Assembly: GCA_015178975.1 (NCBI GenBank)
Contig: WHVD01000018.1
Coordinates: 1-64,000, forward strand
Direction: 5' to 3'
DNA: 64,000 nt
Source of the DNA: Hysterangium stoloniferum
Taxonomy: Eukaryota > Basidiomycota > Agaricomycetes > Hysterangiales > Hysterangiaceae
Numbering within the stretch: position 1 is the first letter of the stretch; every line of letters starts with the position of its first letter. Made by a program: the position numbers and the translations under genes. Under the pieces are notes generated by a model. That model worked only from the letters and a program-made list of their open reading frames with translations, had not been told where the DNA came from and did not search any database. Positions 45,236-56,080 of this stretch are shown piece after piece.

Positions 45236-46260
45236 TCTTTTATTTCTCCTATTTTCTTAAATTGACCTTTGCCTTCATAAGCCATGAAAACCTATAAACT
45301 ATCCTTGGAGGCCATTTATCTCAATTGTTTGCTTCAAGATGCATCTTCAGAATATTTAGATTCTCTTGCCACATTATGTCAAACCCGAATGGGGCAAGTA
45401 CTTCTATTCCGTGGACAAAGATTAATCCTACGCAAAATGTGGAAGGCTGTCTGAAGATGTTTACCTCCATAGAAGTGCTGGACGGAGATAATATGTTTGG
45501 TTGTCATAATGTGAACCCCTGTTTATTTCATATGCTAGTTATTCATTAATCCTATTGATAGTGTTGGAAGATCGCCAATGGACAAGCACCCGTGATGAAG
45601 CCATTAGTATCTGACAAAGACAGCAAAGACTCCTCAGATTCCAATGAGCAGCAAGAGAATCAGCGAATGCTCTCACCACTAGGGCTGGACCATAAATACC
45701 CACAAGTGATGGCACTAGTCAAAATGCAGACACTGCTGTCTTCTAACCCCGATCAGGAGCTGCCAACCACCCCTATAAAGGTGTCAAAAGGAGGTGAGGT
45801 GGAGATCCAGGTCAGTGCGGGTGTCGGTGCAACGACGGCTGGGCTGGAGGCTTATATCATTTTTATTCCGATCAAAGTTGATGATGATGGTAAACTTGAT
45901 ACATAGACCAAGTCGTGATCCAATAGGATGCCTTAATTGGACTTTGGACCTTGGACAGTATTAATTTTCAATATCCCCTCCCTTGTTTGGTACTTGTACT
46001 GCCTTTTTTCCACCACTTGTTTGGCTTGGCTTTTCAATTGCAGGATAAAAACACAAATGATAGTGTGTCTTATTATGGCTCCATACAATGCACACATATA
46101 CTCGTTGCTATTGTTTGGATTGGATATCACTTATAATATAATGATAGAGAAAAGCTTAAAAGCTTGTATGCAGATAATATCAGAAATATATCTGGTTTAA
46201 TTCTTACAATGACCTCTTCACCTGCACTGGGATCTGTAACACAGCTTTGACACTAGAGTG
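45236..46260. other. Mostly intergenic; one small open frame
   Basis: The + strand frame 45592-45906 (MMKPLVSDKDSKDSSDSNEQ to FIPIKVDDDGKLDT) is acidic and could be a small protein or a gag-like piece. I do not recognise it and codon evidence is weak. The remainder, 45907-46260, shows nothing. Confidence 0.3.
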
Positions 46261-46261
46261 A

Positions 46262-49135
46262 AAGGTGTGTGTGCACAGTTGTTCATCCTGGATAAACAGC
46301 TGCATCTACATAACAAGCTTCAGCACTAAAGTTGCCTGTGTGCAGGTGTTCATCCTGGATGAACACCTGCATACGCACAATACAGGTAGCTTTGGCACTA
46401 AAGTTGGCTGTGTACGGGTGTTCATCCTGGATGAACACCTGCATATGTGCAATACAGGCAGCTTCGGCGCTAAAGTTGCCTGTGCAAGGGTGTTCATCCT
46501 GGATGAACACCTGCATATGCGCAACACAGGCAGCTTCGGCGCTAAAGTTGCCTGTGCAAGAGTGTTCATCCTGGATGAACACCTGCATATGCACAACACA
46601 GGCAGCTTCGGCACTAAAGTTGCCTGTGCACGGGTGTTCATCCTGGATGAACACCTGCATATGCGCAATACAGGCAGCTTCGGCGCTAAAGTTGCCTGTG
46701 CAAGGGTGTTCATCCTGGATGAACACCTGCATATGCGCATTGCAGGCAGCTTCGGCGCTAAAGTTGCCTGTGCAAGGGTGTTCATCCTGGATGAACACCT
46801 GCATATGTGCAACACAGGCAGCTTCGGCGCTAAAGTTGCCTGTGCAAGGGTGTTCATCCTGGATGAACACCTGCATATGCGCATTGCAGGCAGCTTCGGC
46901 GCTAAAGTTGCCTGTGCAAGGGTGTTCATCCTGGATGAACACCTGCATATGTGCAACACAGGCAGCTTCGGCGCTAAAGTTGCCTGTGCAAGGGTGTTCA
47001 TCCTGGATGAACACCTGCATATGCGCAATACAGGCAGCTTCGGCACTAAAGTTGCCTGTGCAAGAGTGTTCATCCTGGATGAACACCTGCATATGCGCAT
47101 TGCAGGCAGCTTCGGCGCTAAAGTTGCCTGTGCAAGGGTGTTCATCCTGGATGAACACCTGCATATGTGCAACACAGGCAGCTTCGGCGCTAAAGTTGCC
47201 TGTGCAAGGGTGTTCATCCTGGATGAACACCTGCATATGCGCAATACAGGCAGCTTCGGCACTAAAGTTGCCTGTGCAAGGGTGTTCATCCTGGATGAAC
47301 ACCTGCATATGCGCATTGCAGGCAGCTTCGGCGCTAAAGTTGCCTGTGCACGGGTGTTCATCCTGGATGAACACCTGCATATGCGCATTGCAGGCAGCTT
47401 CGGTGCTAAAGTTGCCTGTGCACGGGTGTTCATCCTGGATGAACACCTGCATACGCGCAACACAGGCAGCTTCGGTGCTAAAGTTGCCTGTGCAAGGGTG
47501 TTCATCCTGGATGAACACCTGCATATGTGCAACACAGGCAGCTTCGGCGCTAAAGTTGCCTGTGCAAGGGTGTTCATCCTGGATGAACACCTGCATACGC
47601 GCAACACAGGTAGCTTCGGCGCTAAAGTTGCCTGTGCACGGGTGTTCATCCTGGATGAACACCTGCATACACGCAACACAGGCAGCTTCGGTGCTAAAGT
47701 TGCCTGTGCACGAGTGTTCATCCTGGATGAACACCTGCATATGTGCAACACAGGCAGCTTCGGCGCTAAAGTTGCCTGTGCAAGGGTGTTCATCCTGGAT
47801 GAACACCTGCATACGCGCAACACAGGTAGCTTCGGCGCTAAAGTTGCCTGTGCACGGGTGTTCATCCTGGATGAACACCTGCATACACGCAACACAGGCA
47901 GCTTCGGTGCTAAAGTTGCCTGTGCACGAGTGTTCATCCTGGATGAACACCTGCATATGTGCAACACAGGCAGCTTCGGCGCTAAAGTTGCCTGTGCAAG
48001 GGTGTTCATCCTGGATGAACACCTGCATACGCGCAACACAGGTAGCTTCGGTGCTAAAGTTGCCTGTGCACGGGTGTTCATCCTGGATGAACACCTGCAT
48101 ACACGCAACACAGGCAGCTTCGGTGCTAAAGTTGCCTGTGCACGGGTGTTCATCCTGGATGAACACCCGCATACATGCAATACAGGCAGCTTCGGCACTA
48201 AAGTTGCCTGTGCAAGGGTGTTCATCCTGGATGAACACCTGCATACGCGCAACACAGGCAGCTTCTGTGCTAAAGTTGCCTGTGCACGGGTGTTCATCCT
48301 GGATGAACACCTGCATATGTGCAACACAGGCAGCTTCGGCGCTAAAGTTGCCTGTGCAAGGGTGTTCATCCTGGATGAACACCTGCATACGCGCAACACA
48401 GGTAGCTTCGGCGCTAAAGTTGCCTGTGCACGGGTGTTCATCCTGGATGAACACCTGCATACACGCAACACAGGCAGCTTCGGTGCTAAAGTTGCCTGTG
48501 CACGGGTGTTCATCCTGGATGAACACCCGCATACATGCAATACAGGCAGCTTCGGCACTAAAGTTGCCTGTGCAAGGGTGTTCATCCTGGATGAACACCT
48601 GCATATGCGCAACACAGGCAGCTTCGGCACTAAAGTTGCCTGTGCATGGGTGTTCATCCTGGATGAACACCTGCATACACGAGCGCCAAAGCTGCCTGTG
48701 CACGGGTGTTCATCCTGGATGAACACCCGTATACGCGCATCACAGGCAGCTTCGGCGCTAAAGTTGCCTGTGCAAGGGTGTTCATCCTGGATGAACACCT
48801 GCATATACGCAATACAGGCAGCTTCAGCGCTAAAGTTGCCTGTGCAAGGGTGTTCATCCTGGATGAACACCTGCATATGCGCAACACAGGTAGCTTCGGC
48901 GCTAAAGTTGCCTGTGCAAGAGTGTTCATCCTGGATGAACACCTGCATATGCACAACACAGGCAGCTTCGGCGCTAAAGTTGCCTGTGCAAGAGTGTTCA
49001 TCCTGGATGAACACCTGCATATGCGCATTGCAGGCAGCTTCGGCACTAAAGTTGCCTGTGCAAGGGTGTTCATCCTGGATGAACACCTGCATACACGCAA
49101 CTTTCGCCCTAGAGTAAAAGTTGCGTGCACATAGC
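46262..49135. repeat. 72-bp hairpin-forming satellite, ~39 copies
   Basis: Tandem 72-bp units; the last inner units are nearly identical and the outer ones diverge. Each unit contains GGTGTTCATCC and GGATGAACACC as a near-perfect palindrome (11-bp arms, one central T), and CACAGGC / GCCTGTG arms about 18 nt apart. Between about 47.5 and 48.5 kb units recur in sets of three (216 bp), told apart by CATATGTGC, CATACGCGC and CATACACGC. Because 72 is divisible by 3, four long frames stay open (two per strand, 796-950 codons). I consider these a by-product, not proteins. Flanks: Copia-rich DNA on the left, truncated Gypsy on the right. Confidence 0.9.
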
Positions 49136-49139
49136 TGCT

Positions 49140-49260
49140 CATCCTGGTCCCTAGATGCCCTACCCTATGTCAAATGGATCTGGTCCCTAGATATTGCACC
49201 CTATGTAAAATGGATCTGGTCCCTAGATGAACCCTACCAGACCCATATAACCCTAAGTTT
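49140..49260 (+). repeat. Short tandem GGTCCCTAGAT units
   Basis: GGTCCCTAGAT followed by 22-24 variable bases with CCCTATGTxAAATGGATCT occurs three times, bridging satellite and Gypsy element. Confidence 0.6.
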
Positions 49261-49269
49261 TTACGATGC

Positions 49270-50817
49270 AACAATGTTCTGCATCTATTCAAGCAACTTC
49301 CCTCTACTATCCAATTATGCGTAGCGTCATGATTATGGACATTGAGCAATTACATCAAGATATCCTTTCCACACTCACTTCTGATCCGGTTCTCAAGCCA
49401 CACCTAGAAGCTCCCGATAATCCCGACCAACCCCGATGGTCACAAGACTCTCAAGGTTTTATCCGTCTTGATGGACGTATCTACATCCCAGATTCCAACA
49501 ATCTCCGACTCCGCATACTTCAGTATAAACACGATCATCCGATCTCTGGACATTACGGCATTAATAATACTCTTGGTTTAATCTGTAGAGAATACACTTG
49601 GCCCAACCTCTGAGATTTCGTAACCCAGTTCTGTAAGTCATGCACCACCTGCTTACGCTCCAAAACCCAGAGGCATAAGCCGTACGGCCTTCTCAAGCAA
49701 CTCCCGATACCAGAAAAACCCTGGAACTCAATTTCCATGGATTTTATCGAACAACTCCCGACTTCCGAAGGCTTTACATCCATTCTAGTTGTTGTGGATC
49801 GATTCTCGAAACAAGGCATTTTCATACCCACTCATGATACAATCACGTCCTTACAATTAGCAGAACTTTTCATTATTCACATATTTTCCAAACATGGAGT
49901 TCCATCTCACGTAACTTCCGATCGAGGCTCCAAGTTCGTCTCCCATTTCTTCCAGGCCTTAGGAAAAGCCCTCGACATGAAACTACACTTCACCTCGGGA
50001 TATCACCCGGAAGGTGATGGACAAATGGAACACATAAATCAAACATTGGAACAATACCTCTGCATATATTGCAATTATCAACAGGACAACTGGAAATCCC
50101 TTCTCCCGATCGTGGAATTCGCCTACAATAACTCTCCGAATGCAATTACCAGCGTATCTCCTTTTTTCACCAACAAAGGCTATAATCCGAATCTCACTGT
50201 ACATTCCGAATGAGATTTGGCTTCTGTCCGTGCTCAAGAATTTATTACCGACCTCGACAAATTACATCAAGAACTTCGAAAAGCTATTTCTTCCACACAG
50301 GAATATTATCAACGTTCCGCGGACAAAAACAGGATCCCGCCTCCTAATTTTAAAATCGGTGATCAGGTTTTTGTAAAAGCTCAATTCTTCTGTACTACCC
50401 GACCTTCTAAAAAACTCACTGAGAAATTCTTAGGCCCTTTTGAAATTATAGCACAAGCTGGTTCACTCTCATGGACTCTCCGACTTCCGATAGTATGCAA
50501 GCAGTTCATCCCGTTTTCCACGTTTCCATGTTAGAACCCTGTGTTCCTAACAAAATCCCGGAACATATTCAACCTCCGTCCCCTCCAGTCATTATTGACC
50601 GAGAACCTGAATTTGAAGTTTCCGAAATTTTGGATTCCAAAATCGACAATTGCCGACATACTTGTAAATTGCTCTATTTAGTCAAATGGGCAGGTTATAA
50701 AGGTACAAACGAGGAAACTTCATGGATATTGGCCACAGAACTCAGACACGCTATGGAAATTGTTACTGATTTCCACACGGCTTATCCAAACAAACCCGGA
50801 CCTTTATCATCACTCTG
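49270..50817 (+). pseudogene. Ty3/Gypsy chromovirus integrase with chromodomain
   Basis: The + strand encodes GHYGINNTLGLICREYTWPN and CKSCTTCLRSKTQRHKP (HHCC zinc-binding region), then the integrase core with SMDFIEQLPTSEGFTSILVV, THDTITSLQLAELF, VTSDRGSKFVSHFF and SGYHPEGDGQMEHINQTLEQ (D,D-35-E type). The capsid-linker part and a C-terminal chromodomain follow (FEVSEILDSKI, LLYLVKWAGYKGTNEETSWI). Stops at 49611-49613 and 50211-50213 replace probable Arg codons (CGA to TGA). A frame change lies near 50480. Protease, RT and RNase H are missing: the element is truncated on the left near 49270. The chromodomain would have steered integration to marked chromatin. Confidence 0.85.
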
Positions 50818-50912
50818 ACCATTTCCGTTTTCTTTCTGTTCAGTTTCTGACACTTCCATTACTTCCGATATCACACTCGTTTTGAAATCATACAAGTCAA
50901 ATTTATTTGCAT

Positions 50913-52017
50913 CTAGTTCAAAGTCTCTGACACTCCGAATCTGCCTTCCATTTCCACTCCCATATCATCTGCAATCTCCGCACTCTCCACCATATCCTGT
51001 ACCTCTTCATCTTCACTTTCCGGTCCTTTCCCTGACTCCCATCTCTTTTCGACATATTCTGCCAATGGATCGTTAGGCTGTTCCCTTGCCTTATTGGAAA
51101 ATCTTTCAGAAACTGCGATCACACCGATGCTAACCATTACCTTCTCCAGGAATTCGTTTTGTCTCTGGAAATTTCGGACCAATGAACGGAAACCTTTTTC
51201 CTGGATCTCATTATGGCAATCTAGAGTATCCCGCATTTTCATGACTTCCGTCCCGATAAAAACTAACATGTCAACAGTATCCTTGAGGAGCTCCATGCCT
51301 GTACTGTCCATTTTCGGTACCTCAGTTTCCGCAGCCTTGGCAGCTCCCGAACGTTCCGTGTCGTTAGTTCTCTGAGGCTTCTCACCTTTTGGAACCCTTT
51401 TCGAGGCGAGAGTGCATGGAAGTTTAAGAACCGCGCAGGGATAGCAAGTTCCGCCCCATTTTACCTTCTATTTCCAACATGTCATACTCCGTATGGAACA
51501 TCGATAACACAGATTTTCATGGACCACTTCCATCCATTCCAGTGCCTTGACCTTTGGCTTCTGTTTCGGAAGTTAATCAATTATCGGTCCTTTTGTAGAT
51601 GCACTTACTTTAGGACTCAAAGGTCCAGCCTCTCCCTCTACCTCCACCTCCATGGCTTTTCGCTGTACCCAATAGTTATCAGTTGAAACCACGGAATTTA
51701 TGGATAACACTTACCTTTCCTTCCCTTATCTCCTCACGTTTTTTCGCCACTTCTGACTCCCGCTGTAACCTTTCCGCCTCTTCCTTTCTTTTCTGAGCCT
51801 CCACCTTCGCCCGCTCCAACTCCCGTTTTTCCGCCTCGTCCACATCTTTCAACTCCTGTATCAACATTTTCTCCTCCTCCTCCTGTCGTTGCTTCAACTC
51901 CTCCATCTTTCGTTGTTTTTGTTGAAGTTCTGCGACCTTCGACATTTTTTGTAGAACGGCAATTTCGGTATCTGAATCTTCTGGGGTAGTGATGAACAGT
52001 GGCCGACGCATCGACAT
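50913..52017 (-). CDS. Antisense coiled-coil/Cys-motif gene in Gypsy 3' region
   Basis: Encoded opposite to pol, between the chromodomain and the LTR. Start ATG 52017 (or the one two codons downstream). Exon 1 (to about 51716) gives MSMRRPLFITTPEDSDTEIA then a long charged coiled coil (QKQRKMEELKQRQEEEEKML, EAERLQRESEVAKKREEIR). GT-AG introns lead to KAMEVEVEGEAGPLSPK and to PKVKALEWMEVVHENLCYR. The last exon has CYPCAVLKLPC (paired Cys, zinc-like), a polar linker, and DTVDMLVFIGTEVMKMRDTL with an acidic end at 50913. Function unknown. Frames are open although pol next to it is broken. Exon borders are approximate. Confidence 0.5.
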
Positions 52018-52201
52018 ACAAGTTGTGGATGAAGAAACAAAAACATTAATTCAAATATTTGGAGGTTTTTATACTTAGAACATCAGTTGAAACTCTCACC
52101 TCCAGAATTCTGTAAATTTCACGACACATAATAATCAGCTGTCGCTTCAATCACCTAGTACCTAATCACCTCTATGGGATTTTGGCCTAACAGGGGGGTA
52201 C

Positions 52202-52745
52202 TGTTATGACCCGTTCCCGGATGTTTCAATATCCGACTTCCGATCTCTGACTACGGAACATCATAGTTACCGTATCATCTGCATTCTTCCCTTGTTCCAC
52301 ATTTGGTAATTTGTCCGTTGACAAGTATTCACTCATTTGTTTGTTGTATTCCCGTTTCAGAATATTGTCTCCCTAATATGTCTTATTGTATTTCCGTTTT
52401 AACAACATTTCTGTTTCCGTCTTATTATGGTCTTAGTTTGTAGTACAATAACGAGTAGACTTATATTAGTTTCCGCGAATTTGTACTTTACCTTAGATCT
52501 GATATTGACTTAGTTTCTTATTCCTTCTCCCGTCTTTCTGTACGCTCGATATTCGGAACTCTTCGGAACTCTGAATATCCATATCTTCCATTGTAAGTCT
52601 CACCTCTGAAATTAAGGACTTTGAGCGTTTGCGTAGAGGGGCAGCACATAAGCTGAAGCCGACGTCCTGACCCTATCCAATAGTTCCCGACTTCCCGGTG
52701 ACTTTCCGATAGTTCCGGAATAAGTTCCTGACATGGCACTTAACA
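52202..52745 (+). repeat. Gypsy 3' LTR (544 bp)
   Basis: Starts TGTTATGACCCG and ends CACTTAACA (TGTTA...TAACA). It is preceded directly by a purine tract (AGGGGGGTAC), the usual polypurine primer. The LTR belongs to the Gypsy element to its left. No matching 5' LTR lies in the window, consistent with left truncation. At 52746 the sequence switches cleanly to MULE transposase code, so the element inserted there. Confidence 0.8.
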
Positions 52746-54060
52746 AATATACAGATGATACTATAAGTACCCAATCACTCATTCTCCAATAACCATGTGC
52801 AGCATCAGAGACAAATCCATGGACAGCATCATACTGAACAACATCTAGCATTATTTGTAGCTCCATCCAAGAAGTTTGAAGTACAAGGATTGTAGTTGGT
52901 CCAACCTCACTATAGCATAGAAAATCAGAATGACGAGATCCAAACTCAGCTAGCTGTTCTAATCCTGATTCTGCAGTCCCTCCAATAATATTATTTCCTT
53001 TGTGAACAATTTTCTTCTCATACCGAACACGATCAACATTTAATAGAACTGGGGATATCTCTGTGACAGATTTACCTGGACCAGAAAATCCAGGAATACC
53101 AACAGCTAATTGTAGTGATCCCATTTTTGGATGTTGCTGAAATATTTTGTGGAGCTGAGATCTTTCATTGGCAAGAAGATGGAGTCTATGAGTAGGTCAT
53201 TGGTGAAGGTGTGTCCCACCATTGTGATACATAATCCCATTCTTATAATGAATAATTGTGGACAATACATTGCATATCACATGTTGTAAATTCCATCCAC
53301 AGTCACAACTGTGGTTTAATTGTTTTTGAATACCAGTATCTCTAGTCTGAGGCCGAATGATAATATCACAGTCAGGATTTTTGCAATGTATGATACCCAA
53401 ACATTTACATTTTGTATGCTTTCCATGATCTAAAGTTGGAGAATTTATATCATGGTGTTTATCCCCACCTAGCACTACAGTTGCCCAGTGAACAGATAAC
53501 TTGTTGAGGGCTTCATATTTAGAATGTGTAAACTGATGTGACCATTCACCATCAGGCCATCCATCCCAGTCTTGAACTTTTTTATTCTCCATTGGTCTGA
53601 TAGATGATTGTGGAGCCTTGAGATGGTTTTTAGACATGAAGTTGGGAGATGGTGATAATTGCTCTAATTTTGGTAAAGGAACTGAGGGAGTAGCAATGGT
53701 AATGCTAGGCTTTGATGGCTTGGAAGTAACATCATCAGAAATAGTGTGAGGTGGGGCTTGGGAATTGAATATAGATGGAGTGATGTGATTTGGATTTAAA
53801 AAATAACTAAAAGGATTTCCTATCAATAATGAATTAATTATTCTGTATTAAATAATTGAGTATAACTTGTACCTTCCAGGTCATAACCAGGTAACATCCT
53901 AGGTGGATAAGGTCCATGATGGTATAGTCCAGCAACTACATATATAATTTAGTAAAACATAGAAATGATTAAAGGAAACTTGGCATACCTTTTCCAGGGG
54001 TAGATATTGTTGGTTCACAGTCTTTGATATTGACAATATCAGGCCTGGAATGAAATCCAA
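52746..54060 (-). pseudogene. MULE-type transposase, interrupted
   Basis: Minus strand, main exon 53826 downward: a Pro/Ser-rich N-terminus, WDGWPDGEWSHQFTHSKYEA, then a Cys/His-rich DNA-binding domain (CKCLGIIHCKNPDCDIIIRP, NHSCDCGWNLQHVIC, NGIMYHNGGTHLH). After an in-frame TGA (53199-53197), GPGKSVTEISPVLLNVDRVR, YEKKIVHKG and DAVHGFVSDAAHGYW follow; the last holds the expected first catalytic Asp region. The pattern (GCM/FLYWCH-like finger, then DDE core) is that of basidiomycete Mutator-like transposases, by memory. The gene is cut at 52746 by the Gypsy LTR, so the rest of the DDE domain is lost. Upstream exons may lie near 53940 and 54050. Confidence 0.68.
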
Positions 54061-55170
54061 ATAACTTGTGAAAATAATGGAACAGAAACTATATGAATAG
54101 TATATAAGAATTAATTCAAAAGGTATTATAATAATATACCATTAGAGAAATAAGAGAGATAGTTCCCAGATAAGAGGAATGGCTGAATAAATTTCAAAAA
54201 GTCTAATAAGCAGTGTAAGTGATCTAGTAAGCCGAGACTTTCAAAGTATACATTCACAGGGATCCAAAGTGTCCACAGATGATGCTTCTTGACTGATATG
54301 ATATTCCACCAGCAGAGAAGGAAAAGAGATGGCTATCTAAGAGAATGGATAGTATCTTTCCAAAGCAAGAGATTCCCAAAACTCTTACAGAAGTGTAGAA
54401 TAACTGGAAAGAAACAATGCTCTATAACACTGGATTAATAGAGAAGCTGATCAGAGTGTCACCAAAAGATATAGTGTGATTTGGCTCAAGAATTGGAGAG
54501 GTTGACTGTCGAGGCTCGAAAAAATGTCAAACTCCGACATTGAATCTCACTGTGGGGGTGCCGCGCACTGCTGTGAGGGGTGCCGCGAAAAGTGGACAAT
54601 TGCCGCGAATATACATTTTGGCTTCAAACTAAAACATAGCTATATTTTGAATGGTAATACTCAAAATACCATTTTAAATGATATATGCTCTTCAAAAAAG
54701 GACTATTTACAATTTTAAACATCCAAACCCAGTCTTAAAGTAAATTAACAGGGCCCCAATGAACAGATTGATATATTATGAAGAACATAGACAAAACTAT
54801 GTCTATTTTATGCTAGGTAAATGTGTCTTTGAAGGCATTTTGAGGTGTTCGCGGCAGTCGCGACACCTGCGCGGCACTTTCCCATGGCCCTCGCGCACCA
54901 CCTCATCGTTAGTTTGGTAAAATCTTTCTCCCTCCCACCCTCCATTTGGTGTCTTGATGGGGAAGTGGCATCTTCCTCCATCTCACACTCGGGCTGTTTG
55001 TCTGCTGTTTGTCTGCTGATCAGCGGACAGGCAAACCTCCCTTTTTGTTTCCGTTTAAGGTTCCTCTCACTAGCTGTAGTTGACAGCACCATTAGTCAGC
55101 GTAGCATGGGCTATCACGGACTCCAAGTTAGGCTTCCAGGCTTCCTTTGAGCGTGCGAAAAGGTGGAACG
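54061..55170. other. Intergenic, nothing certain
   Basis: Short frames only. Around 54530-54610 there is a GC-rich patch (GGGTGCCGCG repeated twice). 54845-55150 is open on + but looks like no known protein. Confidence 0.35.
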
Positions 55171-55642
55171 TCCACCATCGTCTTACTGCATGGACATCGA
55201 CAGACGAGCTAGCAGGGAAACCTGCTGCCTCGCAGCACGACCTACGTCAGCTTCGGTGATCGTTGATCTCGGGTTAAAGCCTCTATCTCCTGACAGGTGT
55301 ACCACCCAACCGTATACTACCCACCATTGGGTCTCAAGATTCTTGATTTCGTTGCGCGCAAAGGTCGGCACGAATTCATTATCTTATCACTTCCTTTGGA
55401 CCAGGCTCAGTAGTAGACTCCTAAACAGTAACTCTAGAAGGACGAAACGGTAGGGGGTATCCCCCTGATGAGAGCTTTCGTCGGCTCGAAACCGTTACAG
55501 TCCGTTTCTCCTAGCCACCCTCTACTCTAGCTGACAAGGTTCAATCTTCGGAGACAACTGATTGCGGCGATTGATAAGTGGTCTGCCCAGCGGCGCTCCG
55601 GTGGACGCTGGTGACCATGCGTTGCCATGGTCACCTTGCTAA
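55171..55642 (+). mobile_element. Hammerhead-ribozyme element, copy 2
   Basis: Diverged homolog of 7090-7510 in the same orientation, 472 bp. It keeps the TCCACCATCGTCTT start, the GAAA hairpin (55211-55226), the ribozyme (55446-55496), a C-UUCG-G loop motif (TTCAATCTTCGG) and the terminal hairpin (GGTGACCATG at 55610 with CATGGTCACC, 10 bp), then CTAA at 55639-55642. It has an extra ~70 bp near 55233-55300. Non-coding. The start of the DUF2235 gene lies 440 bp downstream. Confidence 0.75.
55446..55496 (+). ncRNA. Type III hammerhead ribozyme, copy 2
   Basis: Stem III is 55446-55451 with 55491-55496 (6 bp). The cleavage triplet is GUA, with the cut after A55452 (any base but G is allowed). 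Stem I is GGGG 55453-55456 with CCCC 55461-55464. The core CUGAUGA is 55465-55471. Stem II is GAGC 55472-55475 with GCUC 55484-55487 around an 8-nt loop. GAAA is 55488-55491. Compared with copy 1 both loops and the cleavage-site base differ while every stem and core base is kept. Confidence 0.88.
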
Positions 55643-56080
55643 CTCCCACACCCACCACCAGCAGCGGAAATGTTCCTGCGGCACGAATATTTACCCCCAC
55701 GATTTCAAAATGCTCCCGCAATAGCACGAATGCACACTGGGAAGAGGGCCTAGGAGATGGTGCTAAAAACGGTACTTTACGGCCTCCCACGGACCCACTA
55801 AGCTCCTTTACTACAGAGGTCCTTCGCTATAAAGGTGATATATATATATATATAGTTGATGTATAGATGATCTCTTAACACGTCTGTCTTGTTTTTCTCT
55901 GGTCCATTAATTCAGTGCCGACTTGTGATGGTTTCTACTCACTGATTGATGTTGAATCTTCGCCAGCATTGAAGTTCCTATCCGGAATGAACTCTAAACT
56001 GACAGCGTCTCTCGTCGAAATAAAAGGAGCTAGATGGTGTCTCCAAACCAACCAGACGATATCCATCCAGCTCGAGCAAG
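55643..56080. other. Upstream region of the DUF2235 gene
   Basis: It contains an (AT)n tract at about 55840-55855. A longer open frame from 55915 overlaps the chosen start in another frame; I prefer ATG 56081 because it gives a short first exon that splices in frame to the conserved domain. Confidence 0.4.

Noticed and set aside
46262..49135. CRISPR array
   Set aside because: No spacers: the whole 72-bp unit repeats, in a eukaryotic genome.
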